A stretch of DNA of 10,133 nucleotides from Methylotenera sp. (GCA_005791685.1 SXVG01000122.1:1-10133); one strand, 5' to 3'. Positions 1-6,593 are shown, counted from the stretch's first letter. Notes: generated by a model not told the origin, from the letters alone. Made by a program: numbers and translations.

Positions 1-1205
1 ACAGAAGCGCGCCATAGCGGTGAAAGATGGTAGCCATAGCCAATACCGCCAGTCGTGTGCTTGCCATACTGAGAATTGCTGTCTAGTCTCAAGCTAGCCT
101 GAACCGAATGCTGGTCAGCGTCAGCCACGTAGCTCGCTAAATAAGCATTGTTATCGCGCATTTTTACGGTGTAATTGACGCTGCTGCTGACTTGTTGCTC
201 CAGTCGGTCATAAGCCAGTGCCAACGTACCAACGGGCAAACTTAAATCGTTCTGCCATGTGTATTGATTTTGTTCTGTTGTGTATAGAGAAACGCTGCTA
301 GCAGATTCGTGGTAATCATAATCATCCATCCCTTTGCCTAGCTTGAGTGTGCTGCGCCAAAAATCCGTTAATTGATTTGTACTGGTCAGTGCATAGCTTT
401 CTATGCTGCTTTTCGTAAAGGCGGCGAAGTCGGTGCGACTGTTGATGTCAGAGTCGCTATTTCCTTTGCTGCCAAAATACTGCAGTTTTAGCGCTTGTCC
501 AAGGGAGAATGTGTGGTCAATGAAAGCTGAAACGCCTAAATTACGGTAGCCGTCCCTATCCCAACTAATGGATCTCGTGTTTGTAGGCAAGAAGCGTATC
601 GCAGAGTAGCCATCCGAGACCAATTTGTTGACATTGATGCCGTAATGAGTGTCTCCAGTGGCCGCACTAAAGCCAGCTTCTGCTGTTCTGGTGTCATAGC
701 TGGCAAGCCCAAGCGCGGCATGAATTAATGGTTTATCGGAAGCGCCTTTTTTGGTGAAAATTTGAATGACGCCCCCAATGGCATCTGCGCCATATAAGCT
801 GGAGGCAGGTCCACGTAGAATTTCAATTTTTTCAATTTGCGCAAGGGGTATGTGTTGCAATGCGGTGGTGCCTTTAGTGGCTGAGTTAATGCGTAACCCA
901 TCTACCAGTACAACAATATGATCAGCATTGGTGCCGCGAAGATATATGTCAGAGTCTGTGCCTGCACCACCACTGCTGTTAATTTGCACGCCCGCTTGAT
1001 ATTTTAATAAATCGACAATAGAGCCAGCGCCAACGCGTTCTATGGCCTCTCGATCAATCACGGTCACATCGCCTATGATGCTTGCATGCGATTGGTTTAT
1101 GCGCGATGCGGTAATGACCACATCGTCTAGGATTCTATCTTCGGCAGCAAAGGCGTTGCTTGAAAACGCCAAGCCCAAGAGGCTGGCAAGGATGGATTTA
1201 TTCAT
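1..1205 (-). CDS. btuB: TonB-dependent vitamin B12 receptor BtuB, C-terminus cut by window edge
   Basis: Outer-membrane receptor that imports cobalamin using energy from TonB. About 401 codons are visible and the frame stays open to the window edge, so roughly the last third of the barrel is missing (E. coli BtuB is 614 residues). Residues 1-20 form a signal peptide ending in NAFA. A TonB box follows (DDVVITASR, residues 27-35), then the plug domain with LRGTNADHIVVLVDG (89-103) and EILRGPASSLYGADAIGGV (128-146). After that come barrel strands, including YGKHTTGGIGYGY near the visible end, which resembles the BtuB barrel. The ATG at 1205 is preceded by AGGGA at a normal distance. The cobalamin riboswitch directly upstream independently supports the substrate. 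Receptor family is certain; B12 specificity is very likely. Confidence 0.92.
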   Translation of the reverse strand, partial: MNKSILASLLGLAFSSNAFAAEDRILDDVVITASRINQSHASIIGDVTVIDREAIERVGAGSIVDLLKYQAGVQINSSGGAGTDSDIYLRGTNADHIVVLVDGLRINSATKGTTALQHIPLAQIEKIEILRGPASSLYGADAIGGVIQIFTKKGASDKPLIHAALGLASYDTRTAEAGFSAATGDTHYGINVNKLVSDGYSAIRFLPTNTRSISWDRDGYRNLGVSAFIDHTFSLGQALKLQYFGSKGNSDSDINSRTDFAAFTKSSIESYALTSTNQLTDFWRSTLKLGKGMDDYDYHESASSVSLYTTEQNQYTWQNDLSLPVGTLALAYDRLEQQVSSSVNYTVKMRDNNAYLASYVADADQHSVQASLRLDSNSQYGKHTTGGIGYGYHLSPLWRAS

Positions 1206-1209
1206 GGTA

Positions 1210-1263
1210 ATTCCCTAAATGACATGCTACCCCGCATGTGAATTTTTTTAAAAACTAGGGAAT
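1210..1263 (-). promoter_or_regulatory. Expression platform: stem that can hide the btuB ribosome binding site
   Basis: On the minus strand ATTCCCTA (1263-1256) is perfectly complementary to TAGGGAAT (1217-1210), which contains the btuB Shine-Dalgarno AGGGA. Between them sits a second hairpin, ACATGC/GCATGT (1239-1234 with 1227-1222), with loop GGGGTA. There is no T-run after a GC-rich stem, so control at translation initiation is more likely than termination. TAGGAAAT (1357-1350), just before the L13-like hairpin of the aptamer, could pair 7 of 8 with the same ATTCCCTA strand and free the SD. Pairings are read from sequence; the switching model is inferred. Confidence 0.7.
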
Positions 1264-1322
1264 CGTTAGAGGATAGAATAAAAAAAGAAAGCGCGGTCAA
1301 CTTATATCGACGCTATTAGCGC

Positions 1323-1612
1323 AGCCTTTGTTTACCGTCACCCCGCGGTATTTCCTAGCGTGCCTCAGAATGAGGCATTGTCTTTAGGCCGGTCTCCGGG
1401 CTGGTGAGCGTTGGGTTTTAAACCCAGTGTTTTGCGCCTTCCCAAGTGTTGCCTTTTTCTAAGGCGCGACTCAGTGGCGTGTTGCAAAACTATTTGAATA
1501 AATCAAAAGCTCACTTACCGTTGCGGGGGCAGCATAGGCATTGTTTTTTTAAAACGCACCTATTTCCCAGTTTCACCTTGTTTGCAGAAAAACAAACAGG
1601 GCACCTATCAAC
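1323..1612 (-). promoter_or_regulatory. Cobalamin riboswitch upstream of btuB
   Basis: On the minus strand the elements of the AdoCbl aptamer appear in order. They are GGTGCCC (1605-1599), a hairpin TGTTTG/CAAACA (1598-1593 with 1584-1579), and GGTGAAACTGGGAAATAGG. The L5 segment GCTGCCCCCGCAACGGTAAG follows around 1533-1514. A P6 closing stem pairs GTGAGC (1514-1509) with GCTCAC (1409-1404), and its extension carries GCCACTG and TGGGAAGGCGC. Next is the B12-box region AGCCCGGAGACCGGCC ending at 1387, then a 7-bp hairpin TGCCTCA/TGAGGCA (1377-1361). The last hairpin (1350-1333) has loop CGGGGTGA. CCCCGC in L5 (1528-1523) is exactly complementary to GCGGGG at 1346-1341, the expected L5-L13 kissing contact. 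Bound cobalamin is expected to lower btuB expression. Ends are approximate. Confidence 0.9.
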
Positions 1613-1712
1613 AGGCAAGACTATAACCGCAAATTTATAGTTAGTGCTTGCTAACTTAAATGCAGCGCTGGCTACAACATGCGGTATTACTTTGAAAATA
1701 TATTCTTACGTA

Positions 1713-1742
1713 TTGACTGTAATCATTTTTTTCAATTATAGT
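1713..1742 (+). promoter_or_regulatory. Sigma70-like promoter for the zapB-like/zapA genes
   Basis: TTGACT (1713-1718), an 18-bp spacer and TATAGT (1737-1742) each match consensus at five of six positions. The -10 hexamer ends six bases before the ATG at 1749, so transcription would begin at or next to the start codon. The rest of 1613-1748 is AT-rich and must also hold the oppositely directed btuB promoter. For that one I see only weak candidates, such as TATAAA on the minus strand at 1639-1634. Confidence 0.6.
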
Positions 1743-1748
1743 GAACGC

Positions 1749-1937
1749 ATGGATGCCGATTTAAAAGCGCTGGAAAAAAAATTAACGAACTTGGTTTCGT
1801 TGTGCAGTGATTTGCGCAATGAGAATGCGCAGTTACGCTTGGACTTAACTGCGAGTAAAAGCGATGCGCTGGCATTGCAGGCGAATATGGCTGAAGCTGG
1901 TGAGCGGATTGTAGCCTTGATGGAGACGCTGCCTTAA
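1749..1937 (+). CDS. Small coiled-coil protein, TIGR02449 family (ZapB-like)
   Basis: A 62-residue soluble protein, nearly all helix with heptad-like spacing (LKALEKKLTNLVSLCSDLRN and following). This matches the short coiled-coil TIGR02449 family that is typically encoded directly before zapA in proteobacteria. The role is inferred: an FtsZ-ring accessory partner, like ZapB, acting in the cytoplasm at midcell. The frame is open upstream to an ATG at 1644, but I chose the ATG at 1749. The upstream 35 residues (hydrophobic, Ser/Tyr/Thr-rich) look unlike the family, and a good promoter lies between the two starts. There is no clear Shine-Dalgarno sequence. zapA begins 20 bases after the stop, so the two are probably co-transcribed. 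Confidence 0.82.
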   Translation: MDADLKALEKKLTNLVSLCSDLRNENAQLRLDLTASKSDALALQANMAEAGERIVALMETLP

Positions 1938-1957
1938 GGCGGCGAGGGTCAGTCAAT

Positions 1958-2251
1958 ATGAGTCAAAGTAAAGCAGTCGATGTCAGCATCATGGGACGCG
2001 ATTTCACGGTGGCTTGCACCGATGAAGAGCGTCCAGGCTTAATTAATGCGGTCAATTTCCTAGATAAGAAAATGCGCGATATTCGTGACGGTGGAAAAAT
2101 CATAGGCGTGGAGCGCATCGCTATTATGGCCGCCTTGAATTTAGCGCACGAACTACTCAACACCAAAAGCGGTGACGTGGATGTCGGTGATATCAAACGT
2201 AGAATTAGCCAAATGCAAGATCAGATTGATCAAGTTTGCGCCAGTAAATAA
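1958..2251 (+). CDS. zapA: Cell division protein ZapA
   Basis: A 97-residue protein of normal ZapA length. The N-terminal half has the family pattern: VDVSIMGRDFTVAC (residues 8-21), then DEERPGLINAVNFLDKKM with the E/L/AA-rich segment after it, then IGVERIAIMAALNLAHELL (49-67). The C-terminal part (about 75-95) is a predicted coiled coil used for dimer and tetramer formation. ZapA binds and bundles FtsZ filaments to stabilise the Z-ring. The start has a GAGGG ribosome binding site about 10 bases upstream. It follows a ZapB-like gene and is followed by 6S RNA, a gene order common in proteobacteria. Nothing unusual is seen in the protein. Confidence 0.95.
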   Translation: MSQSKAVDVSIMGRDFTVACTDEERPGLINAVNFLDKKMRDIRDGGKIIGVERIAIMAALNLAHELLNTKSGDVDVGDIKRRISQMQDQIDQVCASK

Positions 2252-2290
2252 TCCCAGTTTAAAGTTAAATGTAGCGTAAAATTCCTTTCC

Positions 2291-2329
2291 GGTTTTCCTT
2301 AAAAGGCAGCAAAGTTTTAAGGAAAAACC
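2291..2329. repeat. AT-rich perfect inverted repeat downstream of zapA
   Basis: TTTTCCTTAAAA (2293-2304) and TTTTAAGGAAAA (2315-2326) are perfect 12-bp complements around a 10-base loop. GG (2291-2292) and CC (2328-2329) can extend the stem past one bulged A. No U-run follows on the plus strand. It starts 39 bases after the zapA stop and ends just before 6S RNA. It may protect the zapA mRNA 3' end or be a weak terminator. Confidence 0.55.
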
Positions 2330-2357
2330 TCAAGTAAAATTCACAGTTTTAAAGTTT

Positions 2358-2559
2358 GTTCTCTGCGGTGCGGTTTAGGCTAATAATTCCTTGAACTAGT
2401 CTATAGCATCGGTTTTGGTCATTCGAGTGTTGTGCGCGCGCCCTAAATTGACGTTGCTTTTAAGCGCGTTTTGTTGGGTGTACCTAATGCATTCTAGGCT
2501 GTTACCACTTGAGCCTTTTTGGTTCAGGATGCTGGCTTAGGCTTATATCCGTAGAGAAC
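2358..2559 (+). ncRNA. ssrS: 6S RNA (ssrS)
   Basis: 6S RNA binds sigma70 RNA polymerase and dampens transcription in stationary phase. The closing stem is visible: GTTCTCTGCGG (2358-2368) pairs with CCGTAGAGAAC (2549-2559), with one G-U pair. In the 3' half, CACTTGAGCC, a T loop and GGTTCAGG (around 2508-2528) form the small hairpin seen in the 3' side of the 6S central bubble, followed by ATGCTGGC. E. coli 6S has the comparable CCTTGAACC/GGTTCAAGG hairpin before the closing stem. The location between zapA and the next gene is the conserved one. At about 202 nt it is slightly longer than E. coli 6S (184 nt). Exact ends are approximate, and I cannot assign its promoter. Confidence 0.87.
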
Positions 2560-2598
2560 TTCCTCAAGCTTAATCCGCAAACAATTTAAGGAAGCCCC

Positions 2599-3060
2599 AT
2601 GCGTTATTGGCTAATGAAGTCTGAGCCCGGCGATGTATCGATTGATGATTTGGCTGGCTTTCCCAATCAAACGGTGGATTGGTATGGGGTGCGTAATTAT
2701 CAGGCGCGTAATTTTATGCGCGATCAAATGCGGGTGGGGGATGGGGTGTTTTTTTACCATTCCAATTGCGAGCTGCCTGGCATAGCTGGCATTGCTAGGG
2801 TCAGCAGTTTGGCTTACCCAGATCGTTTGCAATTCATTAAGGGGCATAAGTATTACGATGCCAAAGCCACGCCAGAGACACCACGTTGGTTAAACGTCGA
2901 CGTGCAATTGGTGAAAAAGACCAGGCTGTTGAGTTTGCAAGAATTGCGCACCTACCCAGAGCTGGCCAGCATGCGCATATTGCAACGTGGTAACCGTTTG
3001 TCCATTACGCCGGTAGACCCTAGAGAGTGGGCGTTTATTTTAGAGAAATTAAAGGCGTAA
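2599..3060 (+). CDS. EVE domain-containing protein
   Basis: A 153-residue protein made almost entirely of one EVE domain, a PUA-like fold related to human THYN1 and thought to recognise modified bases in nucleic acid. Family signatures are YWLMKSEP at the N-terminus (residues 3-10) and WYGVRNYQARNFM (28-40). GDGVFFYHSN (48-57) and GIAGIARV (61-68) follow, with PRW (95-97) later on. The ribosome binding site AAGGAAG (2588-2594) is only 4 bases from the ATG. The gene lies 39 bases after 6S RNA, where many proteobacteria place this family, so it may be transcribed from the ssrS promoter by read-through, much as E. coli ssrS is linked to ygfA. The ligand in this organism is unknown. Confidence 0.92.
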   Translation: MRYWLMKSEPGDVSIDDLAGFPNQTVDWYGVRNYQARNFMRDQMRVGDGVFFYHSNCELPGIAGIARVSSLAYPDRLQFIKGHKYYDAKATPETPRWLNVDVQLVKKTRLLSLQELRTYPELASMRILQRGNRLSITPVDPREWAFILEKLKA

Positions 3061-3089
3061 AAAAGCCCCAAGGGGGTGCACCTTGGGGC
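3059..3089 (-). terminator. Intrinsic terminator for the beta-propeller gene
   Basis: Perfect 9-bp stem GCCCCAAGG (3065-3073) and CCTTGGGGC (3081-3089) with a 7-base loop. Read on the minus strand it is followed by six T (3064-3059), the standard form for ending transcription of the gene at 3112-4185. On the plus strand it has no T-run, but the hairpin may still mark the 3' end of the EVE transcript. The T-run overlaps the EVE stop codon. Confidence 0.85.
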
Positions 3090-3111
3090 GTTCGCGCGCA
3101 TGGCTTTAAAA

Positions 3112-4185
3112 CTATTTAATGGCTGTGTCTAAGCTGCCCATGCTTTTTGGGTAAGTCACCACGCCCCAAGGCAGTTTTTTGTTTTCAATTTGTTTCGTCA
3201 CTTCCAGCTTTTCTGTGTCTATGACAAAAATGGCATCGGATTTACCGCAGGCCAATAAAATTTCTTTGTCGTCCGGGGTAAAACTAAAGTGCCAGCAACG
3301 GTTGCCGGTCGGGATGTCTTTAATTTTTTCGTAGCTCTTAGCGTCAAATACTTGCAAGGTTTTGGCTTTATTGGCCGCCACAAAAATGCGCTCACCTTTA
3401 CGGTCGTAGGCGATGCCATAGGGCGTGTCACCGGTATCCACGGTACGCAATACCTTGAATTTTTTGTCCATGACCAAAAACCGGTTGCCGTATTCTAGCG
3501 TGGCTAAATAGGTTTTACCGTCGGGCGAGACTTTGATGCCGCGTGGCCTATCACCGTACTCGTGGGTTTGGATGGTTTTTAACAATTTGCCGCTTTTCAT
3601 GCTGTGCACGGTGACGGTGTTGTCGGCTTCATTGGTCACGATGAGTTGCTTGCCGTCTTTGCTAAATTCTATGCCTTCGGTTTCGGGGCCGCCGGTAATT
3701 TCACGGACCTTTTTGCCTAATTTCAAATCGATAATGCCTATGCGTGCCGGTTCTTTGTCCTCATCTTCTTCATCTGCTTTGGCGGCGGCTAGGGCCTCGG
3801 CTGAGCCAGGCGCAGGCGGTGGGCCACCTTTGGCGCTGGGCTCGTAAGAGACAAAGGCATACTTGCCTTTAATGCGGACGAATTCAGGATTTTGGCCTAC
3901 CTTAACTTGACTTAACACTTGCTGACTGGCGGTGTCAATAATGGACACACTGCCATTTTCGCGGGTGGCCACGACCAATAATTTGCCATCGTCTGTTACG
4001 GCTATACCACGGGGCCCATCGCCTTGTACGTCTATGTCTGCCGTTGCGCTTAAGGTGTTTAAGTCTATGACCGTGACGCCACCATTTTGATTGGACACGT
4101 AAGCTTTGCCCCTGTCATCGGCGTGCGCATTCATGGCGATGGCCATGCTGACTGCGGTGGTGACAAGGAAGTGGCTTAATTTCAT
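3112..4185 (-). CDS. Exported YVTN-type beta-propeller protein (PQQ-dependent catabolism-associated type)
   Basis: A 357-residue protein with a signal peptide (residues 1-22, MKLSHFLVTT to MNAHA), so periplasmic. The rest is a run of about seven propeller blades. Each has the YVTN/YncE pattern, for example GVTVIDLNTLSATADIDV, GPRGIAVTDDGKLLVVAT, GIEFSKDGKQLIVTNEADN, RGIKVSPDGKTYLAT and YGIAYDRKGERIFVAAN. The conserved-looking C-terminal part RCWHFSFTPDDKEILLACG and LPWGVV resembles TIGR03866, a family associated with PQQ-dependent alcohol oxidation. That assignment is from memory of the family and is less sure than the fold. I chose the ATG at 4185 because AGGAGAA precedes it and the signal peptide starts there; the longer frame from 4248 adds a polar stretch. 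Residues 116-148 are a Pro/Ala then acidic insert. It follows ilvA by 76 bases with no clear terminator between. Confidence 0.85.
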   Translation of the reverse strand: MKLSHFLVTTAVSMAIAMNAHADDRGKAYVSNQNGGVTVIDLNTLSATADIDVQGDGPRGIAVTDDGKLLVVATRENGSVSIIDTASQQVLSQVKVGQNPEFVRIKGKYAFVSYEPSAKGGPPPAPGSAEALAAAKADEEDEDKEPARIGIIDLKLGKKVREITGGPETEGIEFSKDGKQLIVTNEADNTVTVHSMKSGKLLKTIQTHEYGDRPRGIKVSPDGKTYLATLEYGNRFLVMDKKFKVLRTVDTGDTPYGIAYDRKGERIFVAANKAKTLQVFDAKSYEKIKDIPTGNRCWHFSFTPDDKEILLACGKSDAIFVIDTEKLEVTKQIENKKLPWGVVTYPKSMGSLDTAIK

Positions 4186-4261
4186 GGGGGGGTTCTCCTG
4201 GGAATGTTGAGGGTGTCGTTGGTCTGTGTAGCTAGACGTTAGGTTCAATGTGCCGTTGTCT

Positions 4262-5773
4262 TTAGGCTAGAAAGAGTTGGTAGGCTGGGTTGTGCGTTTC
4301 ATCCCAATAAGGGTAGCCTAAGTCTGCTAAAAATGTGTTGAATGCCGCCATGTCCGACGGTGGCACTTGCATGCCTACCAATACGCGGCCAAAGTCTGCG
4401 CCGTGGTTGCGGTAGTGGAATAGGCTGATGTTCCAATCGTGGCCCATGCTGTCTAAAAACTTCATTAAGGCCCCGGGTTTTTCTGGGAATTCAAACCTAA
4501 ACACCACTTCGTTTCTAGCTTGTGGGGCATGGCCGCCGACCAAATGCCGCAAATGCAGCTTAGCCATTTCGTTATCGCTTAAGTCTAAAGTGGGCAGGCC
4601 TTGTGCTTGCAAATCGGCGACCAATTTAGCCGATTCTGCTGGGTCAGCGATGGCTACCCCAACAAAGATGTGGGCGAATTTTGGGTCCGAATAGCGGTAA
4701 TTAAATTCGGTGATGTTGCGATCACCGAGTAGGCGGCAAAAGGTTTTAAAGGCACCGGCTTGTTCTGGGATGGTCACGGCCAATACCGCTTCGCGTTTTT
4801 CACCGAGTTCAGCACGTTCAGCAATGAAGCGTAAACGGTCAAAATTCATGTTGGCGCCGGAGGCGATGCCTATCAAGGTTTTGTCGCTGAGCCCATGTCG
4901 CTGCGCGTATTCTTTAAGGCCGGCGATGGCTAGCGCGCCAGCGGGTTCTAGAATGCTGCGGGTGTCTTCAAACACGTCTTTGATGGCGGCGCATATCGCG
5001 TCGTTATCCACCACCATCATTTCATCGACGCATTGCTGGGCCAAGGCAAAGGTGTGTACACCGACTTGCTTCACCGCGGCGCCATCGGCAAATAAGCCCA
5101 CTTGCTCTAGCATGACGCGTTTGCCCTGCTTGAGCGATTCGGTCATGGCTTCGGCATCTTTGGCTTCCACGCCTATGACTTTAATTTCCGGCCGCAGGGC
5201 TTTTACGTAAGCGGCAATGCCAGCTAGCAAACCGCCGCCACCGACGCCGCAAAATATCGCTTCGATCGGTTCTGGATGCGCGTTGAGGATTTCCATGGCG
5301 ATGGTGCCTTGGCCAGCGATGACTTCCGGGTCATCGTAGGGGTGCACAAAAGTGAGGTTTTCGGATTTTTCTAATTCCAAGGCTTTCACGTAGGCATCGG
5401 AATAGCTGTCACCAAATAACACCACTTCGGCGCCGCGGGCTTTAACCGCATTGACTTTAATGGCGGGGGTGGTGGTGGGCATAACGATGGTGGCGCGGCA
5501 TTTTAGTTTTTTTGCGGCCAGTGCTACGCCTTGTGCATGGTTGCCGGCAGAGGCGGCGATGACGCCACGCTTGAGCACGTCGCTGGGAAGGCTGGCCATT
5601 TTGTTGTAAGCGCCACGCAACTTAAAGGAGAACACCGCTTGCATGTCTTCGCGTTTGAGCAGCACTCGGTTGTGGATGCGCGCCGATAAATTGGGCTGAA
5701 ATTCCAGCGGCGTTTTTTTCGCCACATCGTACACCTGAGAGTGTTCTATTTTTTGTTTGTAATCAATGCTCAT
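4262..5773 (-). CDS. ilvA: Threonine ammonia-lyase, biosynthetic (threonine deaminase)
   Basis: Converts L-threonine to 2-oxobutanoate and ammonia, the first step of isoleucine synthesis, in the cytoplasm with pyridoxal phosphate. At 503 residues it is the long, feedback-controlled form. The catalytic domain (about 1-320) contains the PLP lysine in SFKLRGAYN (K51), the substrate loop SAGNHAQG (75-82) and the glycine-rich phosphate-binding GVGGGGLLAG (176-185). Two ACT-like regulatory domains follow (about 327-405 and 421-500), each with the EQAGAF/EKPGAL type start. This architecture implies isoleucine and valine allostery. No Shine-Dalgarno sequence precedes the ATG; a promoter-like element ends six bases upstream. 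It is divergent from rpiA. Confidence 0.97.
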   Translation of the reverse strand: MSIDYKQKIEHSQVYDVAKKTPLEFQPNLSARIHNRVLLKREDMQAVFSFKLRGAYNKMASLPSDVLKRGVIAASAGNHAQGVALAAKKLKCRATIVMPTTTPAIKVNAVKARGAEVVLFGDSYSDAYVKALELEKSENLTFVHPYDDPEVIAGQGTIAMEILNAHPEPIEAIFCGVGGGGLLAGIAAYVKALRPEIKVIGVEAKDAEAMTESLKQGKRVMLEQVGLFADGAAVKQVGVHTFALAQQCVDEMMVVDNDAICAAIKDVFEDTRSILEPAGALAIAGLKEYAQRHGLSDKTLIGIASGANMNFDRLRFIAERAELGEKREAVLAVTIPEQAGAFKTFCRLLGDRNITEFNYRYSDPKFAHIFVGVAIADPAESAKLVADLQAQGLPTLDLSDNEMAKLHLRHLVGGHAPQARNEVVFRFEFPEKPGALMKFLDSMGHDWNISLFHYRNHGADFGRVLVGMQVPPSDMAAFNTFLADLGYPYWDETHNPAYQLFLA

Positions 5774-5779
5774 GGGCTA

Positions 5780-5808
5780 TTTTTAAATGGTGCTTGTTTT
5801 TAAATCAA
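5780..5808 (-). promoter_or_regulatory. Possible ilvA promoter adjacent to the start codon
   Basis: On the minus strand TTGATT (5808-5803), a 17-bp spacer and TAAAAA (5785-5780), four of six matches each. The second hexamer ends six bases before the ilvA ATG. An alternative exact TATAAT lies further upstream on the same strand (5845-5840), but with a poor -35; it would give a leader of about 60 bases. The sequence is AT-rich, so chance matches are likely. Confidence 0.3.
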
Positions 5809-5871
5809 TGGCCGCAGTGTATTATGTCGGATTGTTTTTATTATAAAGAATTTGCAGAGGATATACTTAAA

Positions 5872-6531
5872 ATGGCTTACACCCAAGACGAATTAAAGCA
5901 ACAAGTGGCCAAGGCTGCCGTGGAATATGTAAAAGGCGGCATCATAGGCGTGGGCACAGGCTCAACCGCTAACTTCTTTATTGAAGAGTTGGCCAAGGTC
6001 AAACATAAAATTGATGGCGCGGTAGCAAGCTCAGAAGCCACGGCGCAACGTTTACGCGGTCATGGCATAGAAGTGTTTGATTTAAACAGCGTGGATGGCA
6101 TGGAAATCTACGTAGACGGCGCCGATGAAATTACCGAACACATGCACATGTTAAAAGGCGGTGGCGGGGCCTTAACCCGTGAAAAAATCGTCGCGGCTTG
6201 CGCCAAAACCTTTATCTGCATCTGCGATGAAAGCAAATACGTGCCGGTATTGGGCAAATTTCCGCTACCGGTAGAAGTCTTACCCATGGCCAAAAGTTAC
6301 GTGGCGCGCGAGTTGGTCAAATTAGGCGGTCAACCGGCTTTGCGTAATTTCACCACCGACAACGGCAACGTGATTATCGACGTGCACGGTTTGAGCATCA
6401 GTGACCCGGTCGCCATGGAAGCCAAGATTAACCAAATCGTTGGCGTAGTCACCAACGGTTTATTTGCCGCGCGGCCAGCCAATGTGTTGTTATTGGCCAC
6501 CGCTGAAGGCGTTAAAACCATCAAGAAATAA
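5872..6531 (+). CDS. rpiA: Ribose-5-phosphate isomerase A
   Basis: Interconverts ribose 5-phosphate and ribulose 5-phosphate in the non-oxidative pentose phosphate pathway, in the cytoplasm. The product is 219 residues, the same as E. coli RpiA, and aligns along its length. Visible motifs are GVGTGSTANFF (26-36, phosphate binding), SSEAT (53-57), YVDGADEI (80-87) with D82 and D85, and KGGGGALTREK (95-105) with K95 and catalytic base E104. LGKFPLPVEVLPMA and TDNGNVIIDVHG come later. An ATG at 5794 is in frame but would add 26 residues not found in the family. The start at 5872 has AGAGGA at 5856-5861. The gene is divergent from ilvA and ends at a strong terminator. Confidence 0.97.
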   Translation: MAYTQDELKQQVAKAAVEYVKGGIIGVGTGSTANFFIEELAKVKHKIDGAVASSEATAQRLRGHGIEVFDLNSVDGMEIYVDGADEITEHMHMLKGGGGALTREKIVAACAKTFICICDESKYVPVLGKFPLPVEVLPMAKSYVARELVKLGGQPALRNFTTDNGNVIIDVHGLSISDPVAMEAKINQIVGVVTNGLFAARPANVLLLATAEGVKTIKK

Positions 6532-6546
6532 GGGGCTGGTTTAGCT

Positions 6547-6578
6547 AATAAAAAAGCGCTGTTCAGCGCTTTTTTATT
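6547..6578. terminator. Bidirectional intrinsic terminator between rpiA and yggX
   Basis: AATAAAAAAGCGCTG (6547-6561) and CAGCGCTTTTTTATT (6564-6578) are perfect 15-bp complements with a 2-base centre. On either strand a GC-rich hairpin core GCGCTG/CAGCGC is followed by six T, so it should stop the converging transcripts of both genes. Confidence 0.93.
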
Positions 6579-6593
6579 GCCAGTTGATTTAGT

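Noticed and set aside
1446..1640. Plus-strand frame of 64 codons
   Set aside because: It lies antisense to the cobalamin riboswitch, whose conserved elements explain the sequence; the translation has no protein-like features.
1644..1748. Upstream extension of the zapB-like gene
   Set aside because: The extra 35 residues do not fit the family and contain the promoter; the ATG at 1749 gives the expected length.
4710..5210. 166-codon frame antisense to ilvA
   Set aside because: It lies wholly inside the well-supported ilvA gene and has the composition of a shadow frame.
5794..5871. Upstream start of rpiA
   Set aside because: It adds 26 residues absent from RpiA; 5872 has a ribosome binding site and gives exactly the family length.
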